NCBI GenBank assembly: GCA_030148335.1
Contig: JASBTQ010000038.1
Span: forward strand, 1 to 64,000
Reading direction: 5' to 3'
Source of the DNA: Allomuricauda sp.
Lineage (GTDB): Bacteria > Bacteroidota > Bacteroidia > Flavobacteriales > Flavobacteriaceae
DNA length: 64,000 bases
The notes under the pieces are model-generated. The model ran no database searches. It was not told the origin of the DNA and saw only the letters and a list, made by a program, of their open reading frames with translations. Position numbers and translations under genes: made by a program. Of the stretch, positions 44,439 to 53,825 are shown piece after piece; the first letter of the stretch is position 1; each line of letters begins with the position of its first letter.

Positions 44439-46709
44439 TTAAAAAACCGTATACCTTACCCCGAAGAACCCTCGGATGCCTTGGTTGGGCCCGTACACAT
44501 AAGCGGGATCAAAGGTAAGCGCGTAAGGGTTGTTCGGTGTGGCTACAGCATCACCATTGTTGTCGAAGGTGACTTCTTTATCAAATGGATCGTTGGCCCG
44601 TGCAATGATGAAAGGGTTGCCACGGTTCGGGGTCCAGTCCAACAGATTTTTGATACCTCCGTACACTTCAACATTGTTCCATCCTTTGTATGTAAACTGG
44701 ATGTTCTGTATGCTCCAAGTAGGGGAATAGGCCTGTCTTGGGTCCAGTTCGCCCAAAAGAGGCAATCGCATCGGACCATAGAGGTTACCCGTGTAATCGG
44801 CCGTGAGTTTGAGCGAACGAAAGGTATAGGAAAGGTTCCACGTGGCAGTGATGCTCTCCGTCAAGATTTGTTGCTGGGTCACCCCGTTTTCTGTATTGCT
44901 CACATCTTGCCATGTAGCCCCCACCATGATCTTCAAACTGCTGGGAAAGGCAATGTCCAAATTCGCACTGACACCTTGGGATACCGATTTGCCATTGAGA
45001 TTGTCATAAATGATCTGGTTGGGATCGGTCTCATAATCGGGCAGGATGACGTTGGAGAACCGGGTGTAGAATGCTGAGGCATCGATTCCGATAAAAGTAC
45101 CATTGTCACTATAAATCTTCTTCAAATAGTTAAGATTGACGTTGACTGAGCGCTCCGGTTTCAATTCTTCCGCAATGACCACCTCACGAGCACCTGTGAG
45201 AGCAGCATGCTCCTCGGTAAAAAGATTCACCACCCGAAAACCTGTCCCGGCATTCACCCTAAAGATATCATGGTCCGAAATTTTCCATTTGTAGGCAGCA
45301 CGGGGGGTCAAAATATTGCCGTGCCTTTGGTCGTAATCATATCGCATGCCTGCCAAAAAAGAATGCTTGGGCGCAAAAGCATATTCATCTTGGGCAAAAA
45401 GGCTGGGAATCCAAATATGGTCGGCTTCCGCGGTCGCCGGGGTGTTGTCATCGTAATAATTGTATCGAACCGCACTCCCGAACAGCAGGTCATGATTGTC
45501 CAAGGTTTTGTCCCACGTGAGCTGTGCAAAACCGATACGCTGGTCGGCCAAATATTCCGTATCGCCATAGACCGAATTTTGGCTATGGTCATTATACGAA
45601 ACGGACAACAACATTTTTTCTTCAAGGGGCAATTGGTATTTTCCCAACACCTCCCAGCGGCGGGTATAGATACTTTCTCCATAGATTTCATCCCCACCAC
45701 GGTACTCAGGGGTCCATTGCATTTCGCCACCCCAACGATCTTCATAGAAAAAGCGTCCTGCCAAAGAGAGCAAACGGCTGTCTTTTCGTTCAACATCCCA
45801 CTTTTGGAAAATGGAGATACGGTCTTGGAGGGTCAGGTCGGTAAAATTATCGCCGTTATTGTCAATGGGCACATCATAATTGAAATAGTTGATGCCCAAG
45901 AGAAGGTCCGTTTTCTGTCCGACCGAAATTTTACTTCCTACATCCAGATTGTACTCGCCCCAACCCGTGGCAAAACCATCGGCAAAGAATTCAGGAGCAC
46001 TCAGGGCATTCTTGGTGATGATGTTGATGAGCCCGCCCACAGCTTCGCTACCGTAAAGTGAAGATGCAGGACCTTTCACGATTTCAATCTGCTCGATGAG
46101 GGAATTTGGAATACCGGTAAGGCCGTACACCGTGCCCAGACCGCTTACGATAGGCATCCCATCGATGAGGACGAGCGTATAGGGGCCTTCCAGCCCATTG
46201 ATATGGATGTCCCCCGTGTTGCACACATTGCAATTGATTTGTGGCCGAACGCCGTTCACGTTCTGGAGCGCGTCAAAAACACTGGCTGTTGGGTTTTTTT
46301 TGAGAAAGGTAGGGGAATAGACCTCAACGGGAACTGGACTTTCCAGACGACTAACCGGTTTTAAGGTACCCGTCACCACGGTTTCGTCCAGATTTTCCGC
46401 GGAGGGTTCAAGGGATATGTTGATGGTTTTGGACTCGCCTGGCCCCAAATTGATTTTAGTTTGATAGGGCAGGTACCCCAAAGAGGACACCATCAATACA
46501 TAGTCGCCCGGTGGAATGTTGATGAGTTCGAAGAGACCATCCACATCTGTAGCGGTGCCCATTTCGGTTCCTTTCAATAACACGTTGGTCAAGGCCAGGG
46601 GCTCACCGTTGTCGGTGACCTTACCGTTCAAGGAGGTTGTTTGGGCGAAACCACATTGACTCATGAAGGCAACCCACAACAGGACGATATATTTACAAAT
46701 TGAATTCAG
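44439..46709 (-). CDS. TonB-dependent receptor with carboxypeptidase-like N-terminal domain; non-ATG start
   Basis: Outer-membrane receptor of about 756 aa. After the signal peptide comes a beta-sandwich (TSLNGKVTDNGEPLALTNV), then the plug (NLDETVVTGTLKPVSR, NVNGVRPQINCNVCNTGD, IEIVKGPASSLYGSEAVGG) and the barrel ending in FFGVRYTVF. The plug cysteine pair CNVC is notable. No in-frame ATG precedes the barrel frame before a stop at 46728. The best signal peptide (NSICKYIVLLWVAFMSQCGFAQ, with K) needs initiation at CTG 46709 or ATA 46715; starting at TTG 46679 would leave only 13 leader residues without a positive charge. Its -7 box lies inside a palindrome upstream of the divergent mntR. Probably metal or metal-chelate uptake. 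Confidence 0.85.
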   Translation of the reverse strand: MNSICKYIVLLWVAFMSQCGFAQTTSLNGKVTDNGEPLALTNVLLKGTEMGTATDVDGLFELINIPPGDYVLMVSSLGYLPYQTKINLGPGESKTINISLEPSAENLDETVVTGTLKPVSRLESPVPVEVYSPTFLKKNPTASVFDALQNVNGVRPQINCNVCNTGDIHINGLEGPYTLVLIDGMPIVSGLGTVYGLTGIPNSLIEQIEIVKGPASSLYGSEAVGGLINIITKNALSAPEFFADGFATGWGEYNLDVGSKISVGQKTDLLLGINYFNYDVPIDNNGDNFTDLTLQDRISIFQKWDVERKDSRLLSLAGRFFYEDRWGGEMQWTPEYRGGDEIYGESIYTRRWEVLGKYQLPLEEKMLLSVSYNDHSQNSVYGDTEYLADQRIGFAQLTWDKTLDNHDLLFGSAVRYNYYDDNTPATAEADHIWIPSLFAQDEYAFAPKHSFLAGMRYDYDQRHGNILTPRAAYKWKISDHDIFRVNAGTGFRVVNLFTEEHAALTGAREVVIAEELKPERSVNVNLNYLKKIYSDNGTFIGIDASAFYTRFSNVILPDYETDPNQIIYDNLNGKSVSQGVSANLDIAFPSSLKIMVGATWQDVSNTENGVTQQQILTESITATWNLSYTFRSLKLTADYTGNLYGPMRLPLLGELDPRQAYSPTWSIQNIQFTYKGWNNVEVYGGIKNLLDWTPNRGNPFIIARANDPFDKEVTFDNNGDAVATPNNPYALTFDPAYVYGPNQGIRGFFGVRYTVF

Positions 46710-46726
46710 TTGTATAAAAATTAAAA

Positions 46727-46742
46727 TTTAGACAAATCTAAA
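46727..46742. promoter_or_regulatory. MntR/DtxR-type operator overlapping the TonB receptor promoter
   Basis: TTTAGA-CAAA-TCTAAA, a perfect 6-base palindrome. On the minus strand it contains TAGATTTG (46733-46740), a consensus -7 box for the receptor. It sits 47 bases upstream of the mntR start and fits the AT-rich dyads bound by DtxR-family proteins. Confidence 0.65.
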
Positions 46743-46766
46743 AATAGGTTTTGATAAATAAAAATG

Positions 46767-46774
46767 TATTTTTG
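46767..46774 (+). promoter_or_regulatory. Bacteroidota -7 box (TATTTTTG) of the mntR operon
   Basis: Perfect TAnnTTTG match 14 bases before the mntR ATG and 24 bases downstream of the palindrome, so MntR bound there would also cover the -33 region. Confidence 0.55.
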
Positions 46775-46788
46775 AAAAAATTATTTTT

Positions 46789-47445
46789 ATGACCCGGTCG
46801 GAGGAAAATTATTTAAAGGCCATTTTTCATCTGGGTAACGGGGAAGCGGGTTCCATCAGCACCAATGCCATTGCGGAACAGATGGATACCAAACCCTCGT
46901 CAGTTACCGATATGGCCAAGAAACTGGCCGAAAAGGGCCTGGTGCACTATAAAAAGTACCAAGGGATTTCCCTGACCGATACTGGGACACGGACTGCACT
47001 CTCCATTATCAGGAAACACAGACTTTGGGAAGTGTTCTTGGTGAAAAAACTGGATTTTACCTGGGACGAGGTACACGAAGTGGCAGAGCAGTTGGAACAC
47101 ATCAAGAGTGAAAAATTGATCGATAAGATCGATGCGCTGTTGGATTTTCCGAAATACGATCCGCACGGGGATCCCATTCCCACCAAGGATGGAAAGTTCA
47201 TGGAGCGGGACAAGCAATTGCTCAGTGATATGCCCATCCATGCCCAGGGGGTCTGTGTCGGGGTCAAGGATTCCTCCGCTCCGTTCCTGAAATTTTTGGA
47301 CAAGAACAAGATAGCTTTGGGAAACACGATCAAGATCTTGGATAAAGAGGATTTTGACCAATCCTTACAGATATTGATGGAGGGAAAAGAGCTTCGGATT
47401 TCCCACCAGATAGCATCCAACCTATACGTTAAAAAGAATGACTGA
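46789..47445 (+). CDS. mntR: Metal-dependent transcriptional regulator, DtxR/MntR family
   Basis: 218 aa. The winged helix-turn-helix is at residues about 5-60 (MTRSEENYLKAIFHL, IAEQMDTKPSSVTDMAKKLAEKGLV), followed by the dimerisation/metal domain (TWDEVHEVAEQLEHIKSEKLIDKIDALL with metal-ligand type His/Glu) and a C-terminal SH3-like FeoA domain (IALGNTIKILDKEDF). It senses Mn(II) or Fe(II) and represses uptake genes. Its stop overlaps the start of a ZIP transporter by one base, and it is divergent from a TonB receptor, so its targets are probably these neighbours. Confidence 0.92.
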   Translation: MTRSEENYLKAIFHLGNGEAGSISTNAIAEQMDTKPSSVTDMAKKLAEKGLVHYKKYQGISLTDTGTRTALSIIRKHRLWEVFLVKKLDFTWDEVHEVAEQLEHIKSEKLIDKIDALLDFPKYDPHGDPIPTKDGKFMERDKQLLSDMPIHAQGVCVGVKDSSAPFLKFLDKNKIALGNTIKILDKEDFDQSLQILMEGKELRISHQIASNLYVKKND

Positions 47446-48266
47446 TGGAACAAGTAATCAATTATTTTAAGGAAATAGACCCCGTTTTGGCGGCTTTTTA
47501 TGCCACATTGTTCACTTGGGGACTCACCGCTTTGGGAGCCGCACTGGTGTTCTTCTTCAAAAGTGCCAACCGTGCCGTGCTTGACGGTATGTTAGGTTTT
47601 ACGGGTGGAGTGATGGTAGCGGCAAGTTTCTGGAGCCTCTTGGCACCGGGGATTGAGATGAGCGAAGGCGAGGGTTTTGTAAAAGTGATTCCTGCAGCGG
47701 TCGGCTTCTTGTTGGGCGCTGGATTTATTTTTGGTCTGGACAAAGTATTGCCCCACCTCCACATCAATTTTAAAATGAGCGAGGCAGAAGGCATAAAGAC
47801 CCCTTGGCACCGCACCGTCCTGCTTACGTTGGCCATTACGCTGCACAACATTCCCGAAGGATTGGCCGTCGGTGTGCTTTTTGGTGGTGTGGCAGCAGGT
47901 TTTGAAGGAGCTTCTATTGGAGGGGCCGTTGCACTGGCCATTGGTATTGGTCTCCAGAACTTTCCTGAAGGGTTTGCCGTGGCCATGCCACTCAGACGAC
48001 ATGGACTGAGTAGATGGAAGAGCTGGGTCTATGGACAGGCCTCGGCCATTGTGGAACCCATAGCAGGTGTGCTCGGAGCGTGGGCCGTGCTCACGTTTGA
48101 GCCCATTTTGCCCTATGCCCTTTCCTTTGCTGCCGGGGCGATGATCTTTGTGGTGGTCGAGGAGGTGATCCCCGAAACACAACAGGACAAATACACCGAT
48201 ATCGCCACAATGGGCTTTATCGGTGGATTCATCATCATGATGACCTTGGATGTGGGACTGGGATAA
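47445..48266 (+). CDS. ZIP family metal transporter
   Basis: 273-aa inner-membrane protein with eight predicted helices. Helix 4 has the metal-site motif TLHNIPEGLAVG and helix 5 the paired QNFPEGFAVAMP, both diagnostic of ZIP; the cytoplasmic HLH site appears as LPHLHINF. It imports divalent metals such as zinc, iron or manganese down their gradient. Co-transcribed with mntR (TGATG overlap). Confidence 0.93.
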   Translation: MEQVINYFKEIDPVLAAFYATLFTWGLTALGAALVFFFKSANRAVLDGMLGFTGGVMVAASFWSLLAPGIEMSEGEGFVKVIPAAVGFLLGAGFIFGLDKVLPHLHINFKMSEAEGIKTPWHRTVLLTLAITLHNIPEGLAVGVLFGGVAAGFEGASIGGAVALAIGIGLQNFPEGFAVAMPLRRHGLSRWKSWVYGQASAIVEPIAGVLGAWAVLTFEPILPYALSFAAGAMIFVVVEEVIPETQQDKYTDIATMGFIGGFIIMMTLDVGLG

Positions 48267-48270
48267 TAAA

Positions 48271-49395
48271 TTATCCCCCGATCAGGTCAAAAACACCCTT
48301 GGTCAAAAATTGGTCCGTCTCCGACCATTCCGTACCGATGATCTCGGTATGGCCATCAAAGGTGTTCCCTGGTTTTACGGCCACACGTTCAAAAGTGTAC
48401 CCACCGCTCTCTTTACTGACCAACTTGAGCACAAAATGGCTGCCCTCCGACTCAATCACCGCTTCTTCTGGCAATGACCAAGTTTTGATGGTATCCGTCA
48501 TGATCCGGGCATCCACGAACATGCCTGGGAGAAAATTCTCGTCCTCGCGTTCCAAATGGCCATGGACCTGTATGGAACGTTTAGCCCCGTCAATGGAGGC
48601 ACCCACCAAGTGGACCTCTGCGTTGAAGGTTTCTTCGGAGGCCTCAGGAATTTTAAATTGGATCTTTTGTCCTTTCTTCACCTTGAGGATGTCCTTTTCA
48701 AAAACGGTGAGTTCCAAATGCACATGACTGTTGTCCACAATCTCCAAAATCTTGGTAGCAGGGGAAACATAACTTCCTCTGGCGACGTTCATTTGGGTGA
48801 TGCTTCCCGAGATGGGGGCGTAAATTGTGGCTTCAGGGGAAATTTGCCCCTGTTCCACCTTGCTGGGCGAAATGTTGAGCATCTGCAATTGCTCCCTCAA
48901 ACCTTGATAACGGGCCTTGGCCATTTCATAATTGCTCTTCGCCTGCAGGAAATTCTTTTGTGAGGCTATTTTTTCATCAAAAAGGGTCTGGTTTCGTTCA
49001 AATTCAGCCTTCAAAAAATCCAATTGATTGAAAACCTCAAGGTATTCCTGTTGCATCTGCACAAATTCCTGGTTTTCCAAGGTCACCAATAATTGTCCCT
49101 TTTTTACCCGGTCACCGATCAATAGGGAGGTCTTTTTTACGAAACCGCCCATGAAGGCCATGACACTGGCCCGGTTTTCGGGCGGAACGTCTATCATTCC
49201 CGAGGTCTCCACCATTTTGGGGAACGTTCTTTTTTCCATGGTTCCCAACGTCAGGGAATTGGAGTCAAATTGATTTTGTGTCACTACGATTCCCTTTTCC
49301 TCTGCCTGTTCTTCGGCGGCAGATTCTTGATTGTTTTTATTGCCGCAGCCCGTCAACAAAAGGAAAACTGTGGCAAATTGGATGATATGTTTCAT
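48271..49395 (-). CDS. Heavy-metal RND efflux periplasmic adaptor (CusB/CzcB-like) lipoprotein
   Basis: 374 aa. Lipoprotein signal MKHIIQFATVFLLLTGC, then an HlyD-type adaptor: first lipoyl half (GFVKKTSLLIGDRVKKGQLLVTLEN), coiled-coil hairpin (residues about 120-200), second half (ATIYAPISGSITQMNVARGSYV) and beta-barrel (KVKKGQKIQFKIPEAS). It links the RND pump to its outer-membrane part. It starts 2 bases after the end of the CusA-TolC fusion gene and is the last gene of a metal-efflux operon. Confidence 0.9.
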   Translation of the reverse strand: MKHIIQFATVFLLLTGCGNKNNQESAAEEQAEEKGIVVTQNQFDSNSLTLGTMEKRTFPKMVETSGMIDVPPENRASVMAFMGGFVKKTSLLIGDRVKKGQLLVTLENQEFVQMQQEYLEVFNQLDFLKAEFERNQTLFDEKIASQKNFLQAKSNYEMAKARYQGLREQLQMLNISPSKVEQGQISPEATIYAPISGSITQMNVARGSYVSPATKILEIVDNSHVHLELTVFEKDILKVKKGQKIQFKIPEASEETFNAEVHLVGASIDGAKRSIQVHGHLEREDENFLPGMFVDARIMTDTIKTWSLPEEAVIESEGSHFVLKLVSKESGGYTFERVAVKPGNTFDGHTEIIGTEWSETDQFLTKGVFDLIGG

Positions 49396-49397
49396 TG

Positions 49398-52300
49398 TTA
49401 TAATGTTATGGTCAAGTGATTAATGGCGATTACAGTCTGATTGTATTGGTTGAGCACATCCAGATAATTGAGTTGGATGTCGTAGGCGTTCTCCAGACTT
49501 TGGATGTATTGGAAAAAGTCGATTTCCCCATTTTGAAAATTTCCGGTGGCCGCCTTTAAGATCTGATCGGAAAGCTGACCGCCCTCGTCCTCATAATAGG
49601 AGAGTTCTTGGGCCTGTTGCTCCAATTGCCCCAACAAGGTTTTGTAGCGTTGGTTCATGGCAACGGTGATTTCCGTGTTTTCCATCTCCGTGATCTTGGT
49701 CCTAATCTTGGCCGATTTTACCTTGCTGCTATGCCCAAAAAAGAAAATCGGGACCCGAACCCCCAGTTGGACGCCGTACAGGGATGTTCCGAGACCTTTA
49801 TTGGTCCCTTGAAAATACTCCAGATTGAGGTCGGGCAGCAAGCGGTTCTCCTCCAGACTCTTTTGGGCGTTGCTGAGCTCTTGCCGATGGTCCAAAAAGG
49901 TGGTTTCCGCTTCCAACATTCCCTGGGCGTTCAACACCGTGAGTTTTTCAGGTTGCTCTTCCACGATATCCAAGGTATCCCCACTTTGCACCAAGCTCAC
50001 GATCTCACCATAGGTGGTCAGGATCTGCTGTTTTATTTTGGAGTAGGTGTTCGTAATCTGGCGTTGCTTGGCCGTGGCCGTCACTTTTTCCAGATAATTG
50101 GTCTCCCCAAGTTCAAAACGCCTGTTGGCCGCGTGGGCAAAATTGCTGTAAATGCTGTCCAACGTCCCATAGAGCTTTGCTTTTTGGGTCAGGGTCTGGT
50201 ACTGATAATACGCATTGCTCAACGATTGGTACAGTTGCTTCTTTTGGATTTCAAACGATGATTTTTGAAACTCATAATTGGATTTTTGAAGCCTGTTCTT
50301 TGCACCATATACGGTGGGAAACTCAAACTGTTGCTGCGCCCCAAAAACCTTCAAGGGTTCCCCGTTCAATGCAAGGTTGTTTTCATCATATTGGTAATAG
50401 ATGTCCGTTTTGTCAAACTCAAAAGCAGTTCCCTTGAGGGTTTCCGCTTGATCTACCATCAATGACCCGGCCTGTATCCCCTTGTTGTTTTTCAATGAAA
50501 GGGCCATAAGGTCTTCAAGGTCCAGCTTTTCTTGGGAAAATCCGGAAGCAGTGACCAAAAGAAGCAGGATGGTCAATCCGTTCCGGTTCAATTTTCGTTC
50601 TTTTCTTCTTTTTCTCATTCCTCGGAATTTGATGTTATGGGAATAGGCATACAAAACTGGCAGGACCACCAAGGTGAGTATGGTAGCCGTTACCAATCCG
50701 CCGATCACCACAGTGGCCAAGGGCCTTTGCACCTCTGCCCCGGCGTTGGTGGACACGGCCATGGGCAAGAACCCCAATGCCGCTGCCGCTGCGGTCAACA
50801 GTACGGCACGGAGCCTATCTTTCGTGCCCTGTTTGATGAGGTCTTCCATGGAATCAAAGTCTTTACCCTTGAGTTCCTTGAAATGCTCTATCAGCACGAT
50901 CCCGTTCAGTACCGCAATACCAAAAAGTGCAATAAAGCCTACACCGGCCGATATACTAAAGGGCATGCCCCGTAGCCAGAGCAAAAGCACACCTCCCACA
51001 GCAGATAGCGGAATGGCCGAGAAGATGAGCAAGGCTTCCTTGACCGAACCGAACGCAAAGTAGAGCATGATGAAAATGAGCAACAATGCAATGGGCACAG
51101 CTATTATCAGTCTGGCTTTGGCATTTTGGAGATTTTCAAACTGGCCGCCATAGGTGATAATGTACCCAGGTGGCAACGTTATGTTTTGATCGATCAGTAA
51201 CTGCACATCGTCCACAACGGACTGCAGGTCCCTGTTCCTGACGTTGATGCCGACCACGATCCGCCGTTGGGTATTGTCCCTGGAAATCTTGGCGGCCCCT
51301 TTTTGATAGGTGATCTCCGCGAGTTCGCTCATCGGGATCTTTCCGCCATTGGGGATGTCGACATAGAGGTTTTTCAGGTTGGAAATATCCTTTCGGTTTT
51401 CCGAATCCAACCGAACGGCCATATCAAATTGGCGTTCCCCTTCGAACACACTTCCCACTACTTTGCCTGCAAAACCCATGGCGATCATCTCGTTCAGATC
51501 GGCGATATTGAGTCCATGCCGTGCAATTTTGGCGCGGTCAAATGATACGTTCATTTGGGGGAGACCTTCCACTTTTTCCACAATGATGTCCGAAGCCCCT
51601 TCCACATTTTGGATAAGGTCCTTGATCTCGTTGGCCTTCTTGTTCAGGATTTCCAGGTCCTGCCCAAAAATTTTGATGGCGATGTCGGCCCGTACCCCTG
51701 TGATCAATTCATTGAAGCGCATTTCAATGGGCTGGGTGAACTCCAACTCGATTCCTGGAATGACCGCCAAGGCCTCCTTGAACTTGTCGGCGAGTTCATC
51801 CTTGGTTTCGGCAGAGACCCATTCACTTTTGGGTTTCAGGGAAATGATCACATCGCTTTCTTCCATGGACATTGGGTCTGTGGGTACTTCTGCTGCACCG
51901 ATACGGCTCACCACTTGTTTTACCTCAGGAAACTTTTCCAATAGGATCTGTTCCATTTTGGTGGTCGTTTCAATGGTCTTTGTCAAAGTGGTGCCTGTTT
52001 TCAAAACGGGTTGGATCACAAAATCCCCTTCGTCCAGTGTGGGAACGAATTCGCCTCCCATCGAGGAAAAGAGCAAAATGGCTCCCACCAACAGTGCAGC
52101 TGCAGCGGAAAGGACCAGTTTCTTGCTTTTCATGGCCCATTCGATGATCGGTTCATACCGACGGTTGATCCAGTTGACCAAACGGGTGGATATGCTTTTG
52201 GCCGATTCCTTGGATGGTTTTAGGAACAATGCGGAGGCCACGGGCACATAAGTGAAACACAACAGAATGGCTCCCAAGAGGGCAAAACTGAAGGTCAGGG

Positions 52301-53744
52301 CCATAGGTTTGAACATTTTGCCCTCCACACCGCTCAAGGATAGAATGGGGATGAAGACAATGAGAATGATAAGCTGTCCAAAGACGGCGGAGTTCATCAT
52401 TTTTGTGGCCCCTTTCAAGGTGATGTCATCTTTGAAGGACTGTGTTTCTGCCTTGCCCAAATGGGCCAGGTCAGCTTTCTTTTGGGTAATCTGGAAGGCA
52501 ATGTACTCCACGATGATCACCGCCCCATCTATGATGATTCCAAAATCGATGGCCCCGAGGCTCAACAGATTGGCATCCACCCCAAAAATGTTCATCAGGG
52601 TCAGGGCGAACAACAAACAGAGCGGAATCACCGATGCCACCACAAGGCCGGACCGCCAATTGCCCAAGAGCAGTACCACAACAAAAATTACAATCAGGCA
52701 ACCGAGGATCAAGTTTTCCGTCACGGTGAAGGTGGTCCGTCCAATGAGTTCACTTCGGTCCAGGAACGGATTGATATAGACCCCTTCGGGCAAGGACTTG
52801 GAAATGGTCGCAACCCTTTCCTTTACGGCTTCGATCACGCGTTTGGAATCTGCATCTTTCAGCATCATGATCTGGCCAAGAACTTTTTCACCCTCTCCGT
52901 TGCCAGTGATCGCCCCGAACCGAAGCGCACTGCCAAAACCGACCTTGGCCACATCCTTGATATAGATGGGGATGCCATTTCGGGTGGTGACGACAATGTT
53001 TTCGATGTCCTTGAGGCTGCCGACCAAGCCTTCCCCGCGGATAAAATAGGCCTGGTTCACTTTTTCGATATAGCCGCCGCCGGTAACACTGTTGTTCATT
53101 TCCAAAGCGGTGAACACCTCTTTTGCGGTAATGTTGAAGGCGTTCAGTTTTTGGGTCTGGATGGCAACTTCATATTGTTTGAGGTGTCCGCCCCAAGTGT
53201 TGACCTCCACCACCCCTGGAATACCGGAGAGTTGGCGTTTTACGATCCAGTCTTGTATGGTCCTGAGTTCTGTGGAGCTGTAAAGGCCCTTGTAGGCAGG
53301 TTCCACATCCAACACATATTGGTAGATTTCGCCCAATCCCGTGGTTATGGGGCCCATCTCCGGGCTTCCGAACCCTTCTGGAATCCGGCTGGTCGCGGAC
53401 TTTATCTTTTCAGCGATAAGCTGCCTGGGGAGGTAGGTCCCCATGTTGTCCTCAAAAACGATGGTGACCACGGAAAGACCAAACTTGGAAACCGATCGGA
53501 TTTCCTTGACCCCCGGAAGGTTAGCCATCTCCAGTTCCACCGGATAGGTGACAAACTTTTCCATGTCCTGGGTGGACAGGCTTCTTGATGTAGTGATTAC
53601 CTGAACCTGGTTATTGGTAACATCAGGAACGGCCCCGATGGGTATTTGTGACAGCGAATAAAGCCCCACCAAGGCAATGCCCGCTGTAAAGAGAAGAACA
53701 ATAAACTTGTTCCTAATGCTAAAGGATATAATGTTTGAAAACAT
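49398..53744 (-). CDS. cusA: CusA/CzcA heavy-metal RND efflux pump fused to a C-terminal TolC-like domain
   Basis: 1448 aa, about 400 longer than a normal CusA. Residues 1 to about 1040 are a full HME-RND pump: DVTNNQVQVIT near residue 40, helix 4 LGAIDFGIIIDGAVIIVEYIA with the proton-relay aspartate, and GVGFIALFGIAVLNGIVLIEHFKEL in the second half. A basic stretch from M1043 (MRKRRKERKLNRN) then precedes a signal-peptide-like segment (GLTILLLLVTASGFSQE), after which residues about 1065-1448 form a TolC-type outer-membrane factor. It may be cleaved after ASGFSQ to release the duct. The operon upstream encodes a His-rich small protein. Confidence 0.92.
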   Translation of the reverse strand: MFSNIISFSIRNKFIVLLFTAGIALVGLYSLSQIPIGAVPDVTNNQVQVITTSRSLSTQDMEKFVTYPVELEMANLPGVKEIRSVSKFGLSVVTIVFEDNMGTYLPRQLIAEKIKSATSRIPEGFGSPEMGPITTGLGEIYQYVLDVEPAYKGLYSSTELRTIQDWIVKRQLSGIPGVVEVNTWGGHLKQYEVAIQTQKLNAFNITAKEVFTALEMNNSVTGGGYIEKVNQAYFIRGEGLVGSLKDIENIVVTTRNGIPIYIKDVAKVGFGSALRFGAITGNGEGEKVLGQIMMLKDADSKRVIEAVKERVATISKSLPEGVYINPFLDRSELIGRTTFTVTENLILGCLIVIFVVVLLLGNWRSGLVVASVIPLCLLFALTLMNIFGVDANLLSLGAIDFGIIIDGAVIIVEYIAFQITQKKADLAHLGKAETQSFKDDITLKGATKMMNSAVFGQLIILIVFIPILSLSGVEGKMFKPMALTFSFALLGAILLCFTYVPVASALFLKPSKESAKSISTRLVNWINRRYEPIIEWAMKSKKLVLSAAAALLVGAILLFSSMGGEFVPTLDEGDFVIQPVLKTGTTLTKTIETTTKMEQILLEKFPEVKQVVSRIGAAEVPTDPMSMEESDVIISLKPKSEWVSAETKDELADKFKEALAVIPGIELEFTQPIEMRFNELITGVRADIAIKIFGQDLEILNKKANEIKDLIQNVEGASDIIVEKVEGLPQMNVSFDRAKIARHGLNIADLNEMIAMGFAGKVVGSVFEGERQFDMAVRLDSENRKDISNLKNLYVDIPNGGKIPMSELAEITYQKGAAKISRDNTQRRIVVGINVRNRDLQSVVDDVQLLIDQNITLPPGYIITYGGQFENLQNAKARLIIAVPIALLLIFIMLYFAFGSVKEALLIFSAIPLSAVGGVLLLWLRGMPFSISAGVGFIALFGIAVLNGIVLIEHFKELKGKDFDSMEDLIKQGTKDRLRAVLLTAAAAALGFLPMAVSTNAGAEVQRPLATVVIGGLVTATILTLVVLPVLYAYSHNIKFRGMRKRRKERKLNRNGLTILLLLVTASGFSQEKLDLEDLMALSLKNNKGIQAGSLMVDQAETLKGTAFEFDKTDIYYQYDENNLALNGEPLKVFGAQQQFEFPTVYGAKNRLQKSNYEFQKSSFEIQKKQLYQSLSNAYYQYQTLTQKAKLYGTLDSIYSNFAHAANRRFELGETNYLEKVTATAKQRQITNTYSKIKQQILTTYGEIVSLVQSGDTLDIVEEQPEKLTVLNAQGMLEAETTFLDHRQELSNAQKSLEENRLLPDLNLEYFQGTNKGLGTSLYGVQLGVRVPIFFFGHSSKVKSAKIRTKITEMENTEITVAMNQRYKTLLGQLEQQAQELSYYEDEGGQLSDQILKAATGNFQNGEIDFFQYIQSLENAYDIQLNYLDVLNQYNQTVIAINHLTITL

Positions 53745-53825
53745 AATTCATAGAGAAATGTATAGCGTTATAAATTCAATAAGGCTTACGGAAATATAGG
53801 TCCAGCAAAGCTGGAAGACTATGAA

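Noticed and set aside
44316-45077. 253-aa plus-strand open frame over the 3' end of the TonB receptor gene
   Set aside because: Shadow frame opposite the barrel-coding part; no domain and no conservation signal.
53802-53816. Small hairpin TCCAGC-AAA-GCTGGA upstream of cusA
   Set aside because: Only a 6-bp stem with no T-run or promoter relation; could be chance.
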